DNA of 64,000 bases from positions 324,001-388,000 of the forward strand of contig CAJNDS010002225.1 of assembly GCA_905221605.1 (NCBI GenBank), read 5' to 3'. This DNA is from Symbiodinium natans. Taxonomy: Eukaryota > Sar > Dinophyceae > Suessiales > Symbiodiniaceae. Both the position numbers and the translations under genes were made by a program. The notes below the pieces were generated by a model that searched no databases, was not told where the DNA came from, and was given only the letters and a program-made list of their open reading frames with translations. Of the stretch, positions 11,700 to 23,995 are shown piece after piece (the stretch's first letter is position 1; every line of letters begins with the position of its first letter).

Positions 11700-13390
11700 C
11701 TAACAAGAAGTCAAGAAGCAAGAAGAGAAAAACGACGAGGAAAACCGCACACAACGCGGAGGACGTCATCGGCTCATGGCTGAGAGGCAACGGTGGGTGG
11801 GTTGAAAGCAGCCCAAGCCCTCCTGCCCATGCCATGCAGCATGCTAGCAATTGATAGTATGCAGCCATTGAGGGTCCTGCAACGGTGCAAGGCCGTGTGC
11901 CTCGTTGGCAGCGTTCACGATTGCATCCGCTGCCAGTTGGGTAATGTCTCCACGCCAAACCAGCACTTTACCTTGGATACATACCACCATTTGCATACGG
12001 TATGCGCGGATGCTTCTCACAACTTAAACCCGTGAGCACCTGTGGCATGCCAACTTACTCGTAGCCACGCAACCCAAGTACTGCTCATCTAGTTGAGCAG
12101 CTGGTCTAACCAAAGCTAGTACATGTGGAGGTGTGCAAATCGGTCCTCACCATGTTGTCTGTGTTTCTATGATACTCTGGGGCAGCCTAAGTTAATCTCA
12201 GACAGTTTCCAGTGCACTGTCTGAACCTAATAAACACTCCATAAATTGAACGTCACCACCATCAATCACCATCATCACCAACATCACCATCATCACAGCC
12301 ATCATCATCATCATCACCAACATCAACATCCCCATCACCAATCATGCTAACCATCATCAGCATCATCACCAACATTTCCATCATCGCCTTCTTCATCATC
12401 ATCATCATCATCATCTTGGTATGATGACTGCTCTTATGATTATTACTCATCTTCATTTTCATCACCATCATCAGCAGCAGCATGAGAGCAGGTGACATGC
12501 GTAGACATGCGCAGTGAGATGCGAGTGTCTAACAAAAACGAGACTTGCGGATGGCGATGACAGGCGGACGCGTGACTGTTGCAACTTCTGGGATACAAGG
12601 ATCACGCAATGCGGCAATTTTGAGGATGGCGGTGGTGGCACACACTGGGCACCGTGTTTTTTGAGGTAAGGCTGCTGAAACATGCCCGTTTTTTGGATAT
12701 CAACCGTCAGCAACACAGTGCGTGGAAATCCGTGGAACACACCTTCACGAAATCGCAAGACATGGGCGATGTTTAGGGTCTAGGATGGTCTAGGTCCAGG
12801 CTTCAAAAAGGAATCACCGTATTCAAATCAGAGCGGCACGGTGCAGCTGCAAGCCAAAGTCCTTCCAATGAATCCAAATGCAGTGGAGTGGGCCTGCTTA
12901 GCGCCTCTGCTGCGTACACTTCATCGATCGCCTGCAACCTCAATAATTGTCAATTTCCAAGTACAACTCTGAAGATATAACACATCACACTTCCAACACA
13001 TACCAACACCAACAGTTGCCTTGGGCAGCCTCAGGCTTCTGAAGGTGTTAACAACTCGGGCACGCACTGGGCTTCGGAGAGGCGGCCAGAGAATTGGATT
13101 AAGAAATCACCTTTTCAGCAGGACTGGTCTCTATCTTGTCTCTCAAAGTGGCGCTCTGCAAGTGGCTCAAGCCGAGCTACCCAGCAGGCGTCGAGGAGCT
13201 TCGCCGGCTTCGCCTCCTTGCTCTCGGCGACAGCAACGTCGAGTAGGCTCTTCCAAGGCAGGAATGTCTGTGGCCTGACGAGACTTCCCACAACAAAGCA
13301 TGTTGTGGCCTTGACTTTTTGGAAGTAACCAGCTTAGCTACCAGGTTACCAGCTCGCCATCAAAGAATCAAACAGGTATGGAAACTAGAT
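11700..13390. other. Mostly intron-like; ATC array and one weak exon
   Basis: Holds the ATC/TCA array at 12258-12480 and a weak minus-strand coding stretch at about 12750-12540 (GVFHGFPRTVLLTVDIQK, then FQQPYLKKHGAQCV). Nothing else is supported. Confidence 0.35.
12258..12480. repeat. Imperfect (ATC)n trinucleotide array
   Basis: About 220 bp of CATCAC/CATCAT units with interruptions. Open frames through it encode poly-Met/Asp and are not genes. Confidence 0.9.
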
Positions 13391-13394
13391 GATC

Positions 13395-14310
13395 TCCATG
13401 AGTACTGGTCAAAAAGAAACATAAGATATCAACAACGAGCAGAGCAGGGAGCCAGAAGCTCGAGTGCTCGAACACATGCGTCTTGCGCGCGACGGCCTTG
13501 GTGCAAGTGGCTGCAAGCGTTTCGAGCACCTCTGCTCTGACTGCCCCTAAGGAAGCCAAGCTGCAACAAGAGTGTTGGCTGTCTGCTGAACATGGCATGA
13601 TCCCGCCCAGCAGAAAACGTAGTGGAAACCACGAAGGCGAGCTCCGAGACCCATCCATCAAAGAGGGCTCAGCTCGTCCATGTGGGCGTGTAGCACAGCA
13701 CACGGTCCGTCTGTCTCAACAGGCTGCGTCCTACTGATGCACCCCTGCGCTTGTAAACCACGTAGAGGTGAACTGCGATAACTGTTGCTGAAGTGGTCTT
13801 TACATGCGGAGTCCAAGAAACCATACATGCACTTCCTGAGTGTCGCTTCAATGGCCGCTGTCCTCAAACCTAACAGTGTCGTCATAGCACTATGCCCAAA
13901 CCAGCACCTAAACCCTCATTTGGCTTCAAAGATGTCTCGAGCTGCATAGCGCAGCTTGAACTCTCGCGCGCTTGATTGCAATTGGTCGCTTTCTGCTGAG
14001 ATGGAGAAGGAATCAGAGCAAGGGGACTGAAAGATGCAAGGGGAAGGGGCTGGACATGCAGCTTAGTTTGGGAACAAGGAAATCCCAACCTAAACTTGCC
14101 ATGCTTTGGATGCTGGTCAACTGCTGCAAGCAAAGCACGTTAACTACTACAGTAGCTGCTGGCTGCGATGAGCATCCTGAATGGCGCACCTCCGGTATCC
14201 GAATGACCGCCATTTGGCCTTTGCCTCCACACATTGCGATGATAGAAGGCCTGCACAAAGAAGCAAGTTTAACAAACGACGAAGCGGTGACCATGACCTT
14301 CATGCCTTGC
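13395..14310 (-). CDS. Exon candidates of unidentified gene
   Basis: Four minus-strand coding-like stretches. At 14310-14160: YLQQGMKVMVTASSFVKL. At about 13875-13795: GLRTAAIEATLRKCMYGF after a GTTAG acceptor. At 13775-13680: HLYVVYKRRGASVGRSL. At about 13555-13395: GAVRAEVLETLAATCTKAV, then a hydrophobic run WLPALLVVDILCFFL that could span a membrane. They lie just downstream of the cyclic-nucleotide-binding exon of the channel at 14.8-19.7 kb, so they may be its C-terminal exons or the next gene; the sequence does not decide. Confidence 0.35.
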
Positions 14311-14814
14311 TGGAGATACTCCTTGTCACATTAGGGTCATGACAAGTCCAAGGCGAAGTTGATTCCGATTCTGTCATAGCTGAGTTCAAACTAGCGTTGT
14401 CTCTTTTTATGAGCCAAGATGTTATGCATGTCATCACGTTGTCCGCACACTGTCCTCTCTTCGTTTCTTTCCCTGTCTTCCCCCATCTCCGTGCCCTTGC
14501 GCTTGCCCACTGGTGCGGGAACGCGACGATTTGGGACATGAACACAAGAAAAAAAACACTGGAAATCATGAGGCTCTGGGAGTGGTGAGACATGGTGGGA
14601 AACATGTGGGGGGGCGGGGGGGGAAGTCAACATCGAAGCTGCTGCGCTGACATGTTTGAAAACACCTGCCAGCAGGAGCAGAATTCTGTTTTAACCAGAA
14701 AGAACAACATAAACGACTCCATGACCTGCCCAGAAAGCAGTAACCAGCTCAGTGGCGCCTGTGCAAGGGTTCCGTCACAAGCACGTGCTGGGTGATTCAT
14801 GCTTGTTGGTTATT

Positions 14815-17800
14815 ATGTGTCTTTGCAAGACGTCACCCATGTCGCGTGCAATCATGCTTCCAAACTCCACATCAATGGGCTCCGTTCCAGATGCGCCAGC
14901 GACAATGTCGATTATTGTCGTTTACTCCTCTCCACTGGTGACCGGCCTCGCACTCCCCGTCGAAGACAAAGAAAAGCTCCTGCACCTGGGGCGAAGCTTC
15001 CGTAACTGTTTGTCTGAAAGCGGCAGGACGGCTCCCACATCAGGTGGCTGCAGAGTGCGGATGATCGACGTCAATAAATGTTGTGCTGTCTGTGTTGTTT
15101 TTCTCTTCGAGTCTTCCGCTCCAGATGTAAGACCTGTAAATAAATGACCTTGGACACGTTGTGCGAAACATTCACAGTTCATATTGAAAAAGAGAAATAG
15201 TACAAGGAAACCTAAGCCTAACCTCAGACTGCAGCCCAATTTTGCAAAAACTCTGATTATGGCAACAAGCCTACGAGTTTGAGGGTATCTTGATTGTAGC
15301 GACCGAATCGACGCCGACCCGACATCCCAAGCGTGTAGGCACGCTGCCGCAAGCAGCGGAGACATGGACGCTGTTGAGCACGACATGTTCCACGACTCCT
15401 GCCTGCCTTCCACAAATTTCTAGTCAACTGAGGCGGAGGTTATTGCTTATTTTTTCGGAGTGCGTAGCAGCAGGGCTCCCATTTAAATTAAAGAGTTGGG
15501 ATCTGAGTGGCAGAACAAAAACCGCTCTGAAAGTGTTCGCAAGCGCCCGCAAGCATCCGTAAGCGTTCGTGCGTAGCATGCGGGGGCAGTATGTAGTAAC
15601 GGAATCCTGCGTATTCGCATCGTTTAGCAGTCATGTTGCTTCAAGTTACAGGGATAGTGTTCCTGGGTTATTGCCATCCTCGCAAATGCCGTCACCTTTG
15701 GGGATCGCAGTCAGAAACAAGCGCCAAAAACCTAAACAAATCTCTCGGGTCCCTAATCAACACAAGCCTGAGTCCTTCTGGCTCCGCGCATGCTTAAGCC
15801 GCGATGGCTCCAGAGCCCACACGAGAAATACTGTCGATCCGATTTGACCTAACCGGCCGGATCTGATGTTATCTCACCTGAGCATATCTGAGCGGTGTTG
15901 CAGTGCTGTCGCACAGTCTAATCTGATCTAAGCTGACCTGATTTGAACTGGCGAGGTGCGGCGCTGTACATGTACAGCGTGTTCTCGTCATGATGTGCCA
16001 GTTGCTCGGGGATTTCGGTTTTGGGGCCTGTTTCGTGCCTTTGTTGCATAAAATTTGTTGCGACCTCGCTCTTGGACCACCATGTATTTCTTCGCTCGCC
16101 TTGGCCCAACGAGCCCATTAAGGATTCCATAGGGTGAGCGGCCACTTCCTGTCCCTCTCCCAAGTTACACTATCAACTCCATGATGCATATGCATCCACC
16201 TGTGAATTCAGAGATTGGATGTCAACTTGCCGTTTCAGCTCCCTGTTGTATTCGGGCCTTCCTGTCACAGCTACGAGTACAGACAGGAATGCCGGGAGTC
16301 ACGATGCATCCGATGCATCACAATACATCACAATACATCACGAAGCTCAGCAGCAGGCCACAGAGCTCTCCTCTGCATTGATGACAAGCTCGCCAGCACA
16401 AACAGCCTCGACAGACGCAGGAGAAAGCACAAAAAATGCACATGTCGCACTGCCATGATGCCTGGGGCTCGAGAATCCGCATTGTCCAAGAAATGAACCT
16501 CTGAAAGTCTGAGATCGTGTACATATGTGTACATGATTTACATGCTCATGCTCGAACATGCTCGAACATGCTGGCGAGCACCAAAAAGAGGCTGGTCATT
16601 CCTGGGTCTGAGCCAAAAACCAGTCTGGCAAGGGACCACTTTCAAGCCCTGTTTGCTGTGGACCTCGCAGCAGCATGCAACGGCCTATAGAAAAATGCTT
16701 ACATTGCTTACATGTTACCAAAGCGGCCCAAGCGCCTGCAAACAGGCCGATTCGAGAAATAGCCTCGCGGTGTATGTACGCTGACACCTGACAAGCACTT
16801 AGTACAAGCACAACGAGCCAGAAGCCAGATCTGAGCAAGCTCAAGTGCTTGGATTGTGGCGCGCCTTCTTCCTCAGCCAGTTCGGCAGCTCCAGCATCAA
16901 CTGAGTCTCGTTGAAAGGCGAACGCTCTTGGTAGAAGAACCTGGCCCATTCAAGGAATACCACAGTTTGGCACCATGTTTATGCTAAATGCCGGTAGCGC
17001 TGGTAGTGCCGCATCACCTCCTTGACCTCCGCTCGAACAGAATCTCTGTCCATCTCTCGGATTCGGGATGGCACATGGCAGGTATGGCAGATCTCGGCCG
17101 CCTTGTTCTGGCTGACACGCTGTTCTTCACAGAAATGCCGGACCAGAGAGAGTCGCTTCTTTGTGAGCGCCTGCAGGGGAAAGGAAGCCAATGCTCGCTG
17201 TCTCGCCAACTCTCCATTGCAAGGCCTCCATGCCACGTTCCTGTCCGGCCAGGGCGGCGATAGAGCCGATTATGTAGCCTCGAAGATCATTGGAATGTCT
17301 TCACGCTGAGTGCCTCACGCATGAGGGCAGAACCGAACATCGTGGCCCCGAAGATCATGGCGACGATGGCGTAGACCTCAAACCATTCACAGCATCACAG
17401 CATCACGCACCGTCCGTTGCCGTCGATGACGTTACAACTTCTGACCCATGCAGATGAAATCCCGGGACAAATCAAGCCGATGGCTCTTTCTCCATCATTT
17501 CTCGGGTGAATATCGCCATAGCCTCCGTTGCTGCATTGATTTCGAGAAGCGAAGGTCGACCTACTGGATGTGTGTGACAAGATGTGACAAGCATTCTTGA
17601 CTCGAGGTGCCAATAGCCGGTTCGACATTTTTCAAGGCAGAGCTGTCTCGGAGCGCTCCCCAGAACATCGTAGATAACCATGATTTAAAATCCGAAAACT
17701 GCAGCTTTACATTGATCTGGCGCCATGAGGTTTCCTATCGCATTGGGATCCTGTTGCGGGCGATTGCTGGAAAACTGTTCGCGTTCGCTCGTGCTCTGCA

Positions 17801-19562
17801 GCTTACCGGCATTGAAGTGCATTTGCTTGCGGAAACTCTGCATTGCGTGCCGTCATGCGCGCTTACGACACAATGCGTGTCTTATTTGCTCCTTGTTCCT
17901 AGCCCTGCGACCAGACTTTTTGACTGGCCTACGGTTGTCATCGTGGTGAAGGCCCAGTACAGAGATGCGATGTACCTCTCTGCAGCAGACGACCAGGATT
18001 GCATGCACAGGTGCGGAAGATGTGGGAGGTTGCTGGTCAAACTTGTCCTCCGGCCCGATGTTGATCTCCGACCACCATGTTGTTGATGGCCTGTGTTGAG
18101 TGGATACAGAATCGTCAACGTTTAGGCTTTCTGCCATGCATAACAACTGTATGCAAATGCAGCTGATATGCAACTGAGAACTAGGCAGTGTCGCGTTGCA
18201 ACCAAGCAAGCCAGATTCACACTGGTCGATCGAGGAGAGAGTGTGGGTCGAAACGAAGAACCTGGCAATGAGGTAGGGGTCAGGTCAATGATACTCTGTC
18301 GCGACGTCTGACCATCTGATATGTGATCTTGGTCGCTCCCAAGTGACGCCCCTCAACCCCCAAAAGCTTAAGCCCCCCGTATTGTGGGTTCACATGTGTT
18401 TCAGACAAAAACCTTGCAACACCTGATCCCAAACCCCACAACAGTTTGGTCGGGCTTGGAGGGACTTGGAGATTTCGGGGGGTGGGCAGGGAGGTTGTAG
18501 GCTTATTTGCGCTGCTGGGGCGCCAAAGGTCAATCACAAACAGACGGGCTGCAAAGAGCCATTCATAATATCGTGCACGGTGCTTAAGCATGCCAAGCGA
18601 TCCAGAAGCAGCCCAGGAAGTGGGACATCACAGTGAGCTTCGCTCCCAGGTTCAAGCACCTGACGTCTGAAGGCTGAGAGTCCTACGCTGGTGATGACTT
18701 GTCACTTGCATACCGGTGCCCCGGGCTTAAGCGTGAGATGAGAGAGGTCCAACATGTCCTGGTGGTGGCAAGCTGCGTCTGAGCACACAGCAGCACAGCC
18801 TACATGAAGACAAATGCATGCATAAAAAAAACACGTGAATGCCCTATCGGGAATGCCCTATCGGGTGATAGCCGCAGGCGTCCACTGCGAATTTCATGCA
18901 GGCAATGATGTATCATGTTGCCGGCGCTGCACACATGGCACACCAGAAGACCCAAGTTCCGGCAGTCCATTTTTCACAGCCCTCCAAGAATACTTCAACG
19001 GCGACGGGTGGGTTACGGACCGCTGGAGACTCCGTTGGAAACTGTTGCAGAGTCCGAGGCGTGGGATAGCGGCCAGCCAATGGACTTTGTCAATTGTCTA
19101 CAGCTACAGCGCTCTTTTCACTTGCCCAAGCTGTCTTTCGTTGGCGCTGCGTCAATCAATCCTCTCGACCAGCATCCCCTGCATCCCTTGTAAGCCATTG
19201 GCTGATGGCCAAACGGCCAACTACTGGATAGCGTCGGGTTCGCTAGCCAGCTAAAAAACACTGCGCAGTCTACCATAACAGCGAGCACACACGACAGGAG
19301 TCGCTTGTTTGTGCAGGGACATCTTGCGCCACAAATCGCAAAATTGCTTCGCCCATACTGGGAACATTGCACTCTCTGAATATGCAGGTGGTCACACCTG
19401 ATGTGTAGGGCGTAGGGTCTTCAGTCGGAAGGCGTGAAAAAGGCAGGTTGAGCGTTTTTGCGTTTGCCGTAGCAGCTCTGCAGTCCTCCACCCGCTGGAT
19501 CAGCCGTCCTCAAGGCGTGTGCGACTGTTACTGATGCTACTGATGAGGAGGGCAACGACATC

Positions 19563-19603
<41 letters not shown>

Positions 19604-19690
19604 CACAAGCGCTGAGGATCTGACCCATCTTCATCATGCGTGCCAGCTTCAGAAGACGCATCAAGCGCACCATTCGAATCTGTGTCCAGA
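14815..19690 (-). CDS. CNBD-type voltage-gated K+ channel, fragmentary exon set
   Basis: Minus-strand exons spell out a six-TM channel of the EAG/HCN/CNG class. About 19690-19615 is an S4 voltage sensor, IRMVRLMRLLKLARMMK, with a basic residue nearly every third position. About 19305-19240 is a possible S5 (SCVLAVMVDCAVFFSWL). At 17532-17480 is the pore, GGYGDIHPRNDGERAI. At 17392-17320 is S6, WFEVYAIVAMIFGATMFG, continued at 17285-17215 by RGYIIGSIAALAGQE. The C-linker follows at 17172-16985 (ALTKKRLSLVRHFCEEQ, VKEVMRHYQRYRHL) and 16948-16857 (FFYQERSPFNETQLML, ELPNWLRKKA). At about 15015-14938 QELFFVFDGECEAGHQ fits a CNBD beta-roll. At 14918-14815 is a further exon, IVAGASGTEPIDVEFG. S1-S3 are not located; they should lie above 19.7 kb. 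Such channels set potassium conductance in response to voltage and cyclic nucleotide. Confidence 0.65.
17480..17532 (-). CDS. K+ selectivity-filter exon
   Basis: The minus strand reads G-G-Y-G-D-I-H-P-R-N-D-G-E-R-A-I, matching the G-Y-G-D-I-x-P-x-N-x-x-E pattern that follows the K+ filter. If splicing uses the ATGCAG just upstream, the two residues before GYGD are N-G instead of the usual T-V. If it uses the next AG (CGGAG|GC), a preceding exon could supply a canonical T-V-G. The sequence does not decide between these. Confidence 0.65.
19560..19602. repeat. (GAT)n microsatellite beside the S4 exon
   Basis: Fourteen GAT/ATG units in a row, immediately downstream (minus sense) of the S4-encoding exon, within its intron. 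Confidence 0.9.
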
Positions 19691-20284
19691 TGCACAGCTG
19701 CCAACCCGCAAACTCAAGACAACAGCGTTCGTGAAAGCATGTGTGTCCCACCATCTTCAGAACACGGGCTTCACCACCGCTTCCAGTCATGGCCTTGGCA
19801 CCATGTACCACAGACTGCATAAAGAGTTGGCCGCTGGCAGAACACGACTGCAACATATGGCATGCATGATGTCATCCACACGAGGTGGGCATACTGCATA
19901 CATCACCAGCAGTCATATTTCGCGAATGGCAAGCCACACTGCACTACCGCAGCATACCACAGCAACAACTGCAGGAGCAACTGCGTGTGTCTTTGAGGTT
20001 TGATAAGGCTTGCCTCCACACAGCGGTCCACTGGAAATGTAGACAGAAAGTCGGGAGTGAACCACGTCCTCGTCATGTCGCTGCCATGAGAATGCACTGC
20101 TGCACGCGAGAATAACACGAATGACAACCGGTCCTCATGTATCGACCCGCTATATGCCATCCGACCTGACTGGAGTCAAAAGCTTGGGCGTGCGCCTTGT
20201 TTGCAAGTGCCGACTTTCTTCGACTGCATCATGAACACGCTATGGGATGGGACGCTTCACTTTGCTATTTGAGAGTGTGCTCGA

Positions 20285-20625
20285 TCACTGAGGGATTCTA
20301 AGGGGCTTAAGCTCGAGTGGACCATGCTGGCCATTTGCAGTGCTTTCAAGACAATTGCAACTTACGACTTGCGCATGCCAAGGCTGGACGATGGCTTCCG
20401 CAACCCCGGCACTCCCATCTCGGCATTCTCGGCTTTTATTGGAACGTGAGATGGGGAATATGACATGTTCAGAATATGCACTATCATCGCCGTGGACGGA
20501 CCCGGAATGGGACTTCGTGAGCCTCATGATTTGGGGAGAGGAACTTGGAAAGCTGCTCCGACCTGATATGTTTTTTGATGCCGCTCTGAAGCTCGACTGA
20601 CTTGTTGCGTCACCTAGCAGCATGT
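20285..20625 (-). CDS. Weak upstream exon candidate of the channel
   Basis: Minus frames carry plausible polar coding sequence (SEQLSKFLSPNHEAHEV in one frame, IMRLTKSHSGSVHGDD in another). The position upstream of S4 fits the cytosolic N-terminus of the channel, but I see no S1-S3 and cannot choose the frame. Confidence 0.2.
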
Positions 20626-20629
20626 AGCA

Positions 20630-22037
20630 TCCATCCTCACTTCGTCACTTAGACAGGCCACCAGTGTCTCCCAAGCTGTCTGATGTGTTCATCTTCGGTT
20701 GTGCTTGGCAAGGGGAGTGGCAGCGCAGACTTCTCGGACCTACAACAAGAAGAACAACCAGCAACAACCGCCTGGTAAGAACGTCAGGCATAGCACAAAA
20801 CATGCAAGGAAGGAAAGGCAGGGAACATGCTCCAAAACAACGAAAATACGTGTTAAACTTAGCACGAGACTGCTGTGTTCTGGTTGGGACGAGGCTGCTG
20901 CGGTGTCGATGGTCCCATCTGCATCCACAAAGGCTGTCCGAAAGCACAACGCCTGGTCCAGTCTGTCCGTTTCCGAGCTGCTGCGAGACTTGAGAGAGCC
21001 GGATTACAGCCTTCACGGCTTGAGGGCGCCTTGATCATCCCCAAACAAACGACCCACACCGCAGCCCACCGCCAAAGCAATCGGGCTCGGCACTTGCCCC
21101 CAATGCAGAGCATATCCTGAAATCGCCTCGCTTGCTCGTTTTGCCATGGCGGGGACAGGGCCCTCATCTTGCAGGAGACGGCATTTTGGTCGGCCTGCTT
21201 TTTTCGTTCGTGCACTCATCATTGCTGTCGCTGTGAAACCTAGAGATCGCAAGACTCCGCAAGACGCGTCGCATTTGGTCGTTCCGAGAAACGCCACTTT
21301 TCGGTATGTATGTAATTGGATCATTATACAGATGCGTGCATTCTCACATGGCAGCCCTTTGGTGCCCGATGTCGTAGCATTTGATTCCGCCACAATATCA
21401 CATCGGGCCACTTCTTTGTCCCAGCAAAAGGGACTGCCTTCACAGTGAACGAGCAGCGTCTATTTAGTACTGGCGAGGAACAAGCGGAGCGCACGGTGTA
21501 TCAGTATGCGTGCGAGCACTGTGCTTTCGCTGGCTGATGCGAAAGATTCGCACGGGCAACTTCTGGAGTGGGGGCTTGCGGTTTGCATGGGGCTTGGGTC
21601 TGTTTGGGTTGGGGGTGGGCGGGCGAACCGTGGGTGAACCCAAGGGAAGCCTCTTGTCGGGGTTGCGGGGAGAGGGTTTTCGGTCGGGCAGAACCCAAAA
21701 ACTCCACGCTCTAACGCGCTCGACGTTTCTAAACCCCGAAAAGAAAACTTTGTTCACTGTGCTTGTTCTCCACATTTTTTTCGTTCATTTCTTAAGCTTT
21801 CTCGGGCTGTGGGGTTGTCGGCTCCAGGCGCCTCCGAAAGTTTGCTGCTCGACTCTGCTCGACGCCGCGTGCGTCCGACATCCGGGTTTCCGCAACGATG
21901 CGCCGTCCCCCCGAAACGGACCCACAGCTTTCACCATCTTTCACCATTACTTTGCTGTTCATGGTATTTCGAAGGCATCGGCTACATATGCGCTCTGTCC
22001 CAACACATGTCTTAATATGCCCGGTGGTCTCTTTAAC
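20630..22037. other. No supported gene
   Basis: Open frames on both strands lack recognisable motifs. A hydrophobic minus-strand run (LTRRLLLVVLLVVG, about 20785-20745) may be chance. Runs of GGGT/GGGC at 21585-21680 resemble degenerate G-rich repeats. Confidence 0.35.
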
Positions 22038-22045
22038 TGTTACTC
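22038..22045 (+). repeat. Left 8-bp target-site duplication
   Basis: TGTTACTC immediately precedes the left terminal inverted repeat (starting TTATAAGG) and is repeated exactly at 23135-23142. Confidence 0.8.
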
Positions 22046-23134
22046 TTATAAGGCCCGTTATGAATAAGCTCTGGGAATCCTGGAATCTCGGAAAACGCAT
22101 GTTCACACCAGGTCCAAAAACGCATGTTCCAAAAATGCATATCCAAAAATGCTTGTTCCAAAAACGCATGTCCAAAAATGCACGTTCCAAAAATGCATGC
22201 TCCGAAAATGCATATTCAAAAATGCATGTCCAAAAATGCATGTTCCAAAAACGCATGTCCAAAAATGCATATCCAATTATGCATCTTCCAAAAAGGAATG
22301 CCTTCGCCCTACCCAGGACAGGCGGCCCTCCCCCCCTCCATGGGCTGTCGCCGGCACATGCATTTTTGGACATGCGTTTTTGGGACGTGTGTTTTCGGAC
22401 ATGCGTTTTTGGACATACGTTTCTGGGACGTGCGTTTTCGGACATGCGTTTTTGGACATGCGTTTTTGGGACATGCGTTTTCGGACATGCTTTTTTGGGG
22501 AGGCAAATACGCGTTTTCCCACTGTAGAATGCGTATTCCAGCCCTCAGGGGCCGTGAGGCTGCTGGTTATCAAGATCCGGGGCGGAAGGTGTGGAATGTG
22601 TATTTTACAGTGGAAAACGCGTATTTGCTCCCAAAAAACGCGCGTCCGAAAACGCATGTCCCAAAGAAGCATGTCCAAAAACGCATGTCCGAAAACGCAT
22701 GTGCCGAAAACGCATGTCCGAAAACGCGCGTCCCAGAAACGCATGTCCAAAAATGCATGTGCCGGCGACGGCCCATGGAGGGGGGGAGGGCCGCCTGTCC
22801 TGGGTAGGGCGAGGGGTGGGTGGGCAGCTGGGTGCAGCGAGGGTGGAGGGGGGAGCTCATTCTCAGAACATGTGTTTTTGACATTCCTTTTTGGAAGATG
22901 CATTTTTGGACATGCATTTTTGGAACATGCATTTTTGGACATGTGTTTTTGGACATGCATTTTCGGAGCATGCATTTTTGGAACATGCATTTTTGGACAT
23001 GCGTTTTTTGGAACATGCATTTTGGATATGCATTTTTGGAAAATACATTTTTGGACATGCGTTTTTGGATATGCATTTTTGGGTTTGGGTATGCTTTTTT
23101 GGGTTTTCACCTTATTCGGTAACGAGCCTCATAA
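22046..23134. mobile_element. Foldback-type element with tandem-repeat inverted arms
   Basis: A 1.09-kb near-palindrome. The ends TTATAAGGCCCGTTAT and (reverse complement) TTATGAGGCTCGTTAC match over about 23 bp. Inside, the left arm (22046-22540) and right arm (22592-23134) are built mostly of a 14-15 bp tandem unit, CATGCGTTTTTGGA with T/C and single-base variants. The unit changes strand at each arm and sub-block. A conserved GC-rich island, CCTACCCAGGACAGGCGG, is in the left arm (about 22310-22330), with its reverse complement at about 22785-22815. The arms meet at a 51-bp unique loop (22541-22591), next to which AATACGCGTTTTCC and its complement face each other. No transposase is present, so it is non-autonomous. 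Long repeat-derived open frames (Lys-Asn-Ala-Cys-Pro type) are artefacts. The architecture recalls Drosophila FB and sea-urchin TU elements. Confidence 0.8.
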
Positions 23135-23142
23135 TGTTACTC
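23135..23142 (+). repeat. Right 8-bp target-site duplication
   Basis: TGTTACTC directly follows the right terminal inverted repeat (ending CCTCATAA), identical to 22038-22045. Confidence 0.8.
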
Positions 23143-23152
23143 TTGCCAGTAG

Positions 23153-23309
23153 AAATAGTAGTAGTAGTAGTAGTAGTAGCAGCAGTAGTAGTAGTAGTAG
23201 TAGTAGTAGTAGCAGTAGCAGTAGCAGTAGCAGTAGCAGTAGCAGTAGCAGTAGCAGTAGCAGTAGCAGTAGCAGTAGCAGTAGCAGCAGTAGCAGTAGC
23301 AGTAGTAGC

Positions 23310-23347
<38 letters not shown>

Positions 23348-23399
23348 GAGCAGTAGCAGTAGCAGTCTCAGTAGCAGTAGCAGTAGCAGTAGCAGTAGC

Positions 23400-23464
<65 letters not shown>

Positions 23465-23618
23465 CAGTAGCAGTAGTAGTAGTAGTAGTAGTAGTAGTAG
23501 GAGGAGTAGTCGGAGTAGTAGTCGTAGTCGTAGTCGTAGTCGTAGTCGTAGTCGTAGTCGTAGTCGTAGTCGTAGTCGTAGTAATAGTAGTAGTAGCAGT
23601 AGCAGTAGCAGTAGCAGT

Positions 23619-23708
<90 letters not shown>

Positions 23709-23894
23709 TGTAGTAGTAGTAGTCGTAGTCGTAGCGGTAGCGGTAGTGGTAGTGGTAGTAGTGGTGGTACTCGTAGCAGCCGTAGCAGTAGTAGTAGGAG
23801 TAGCAGTAGCAGTAGCAGTAGCAGTAGCAGTAGCAGTAGCACTAGCAGTAGCAGTAGCAGTAGCAGTAGCAGTACCAGTAGCAGTAGCAGTAGC

Positions 23895-23963
<69 letters not shown>

Positions 23964-23995
23964 CGTAGTAGTAGTAGGAATAGTAGTAGTCGTCG
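23153..23995. repeat. 840-bp TAG/CAG trinucleotide array
   Basis: Alternating blocks of (AGT)n, (AGC AGT)n and (CGT AGT)n, with short (AGC)n at 23620-23645. Six-frame translation gives poly-Ser, poly-Val/Ala, poly-Leu or poly-Tyr tracts, none independent evidence of a gene. The array starts about 10 bp after the foldback element's target duplication and runs into the 3' part of the minus-strand ORF at 24531. Confidence 0.95.

Noticed and set aside
13150-13180. Second spliced-leader relic (GTGGCTCAAG)
   Set aside because: Only nine bases match and there is no intronless ORF downstream.
19530-19560. Hammerhead ribozyme (CTGATGAGGAGG)
   Set aside because: No GAAA core or closing helices follow.
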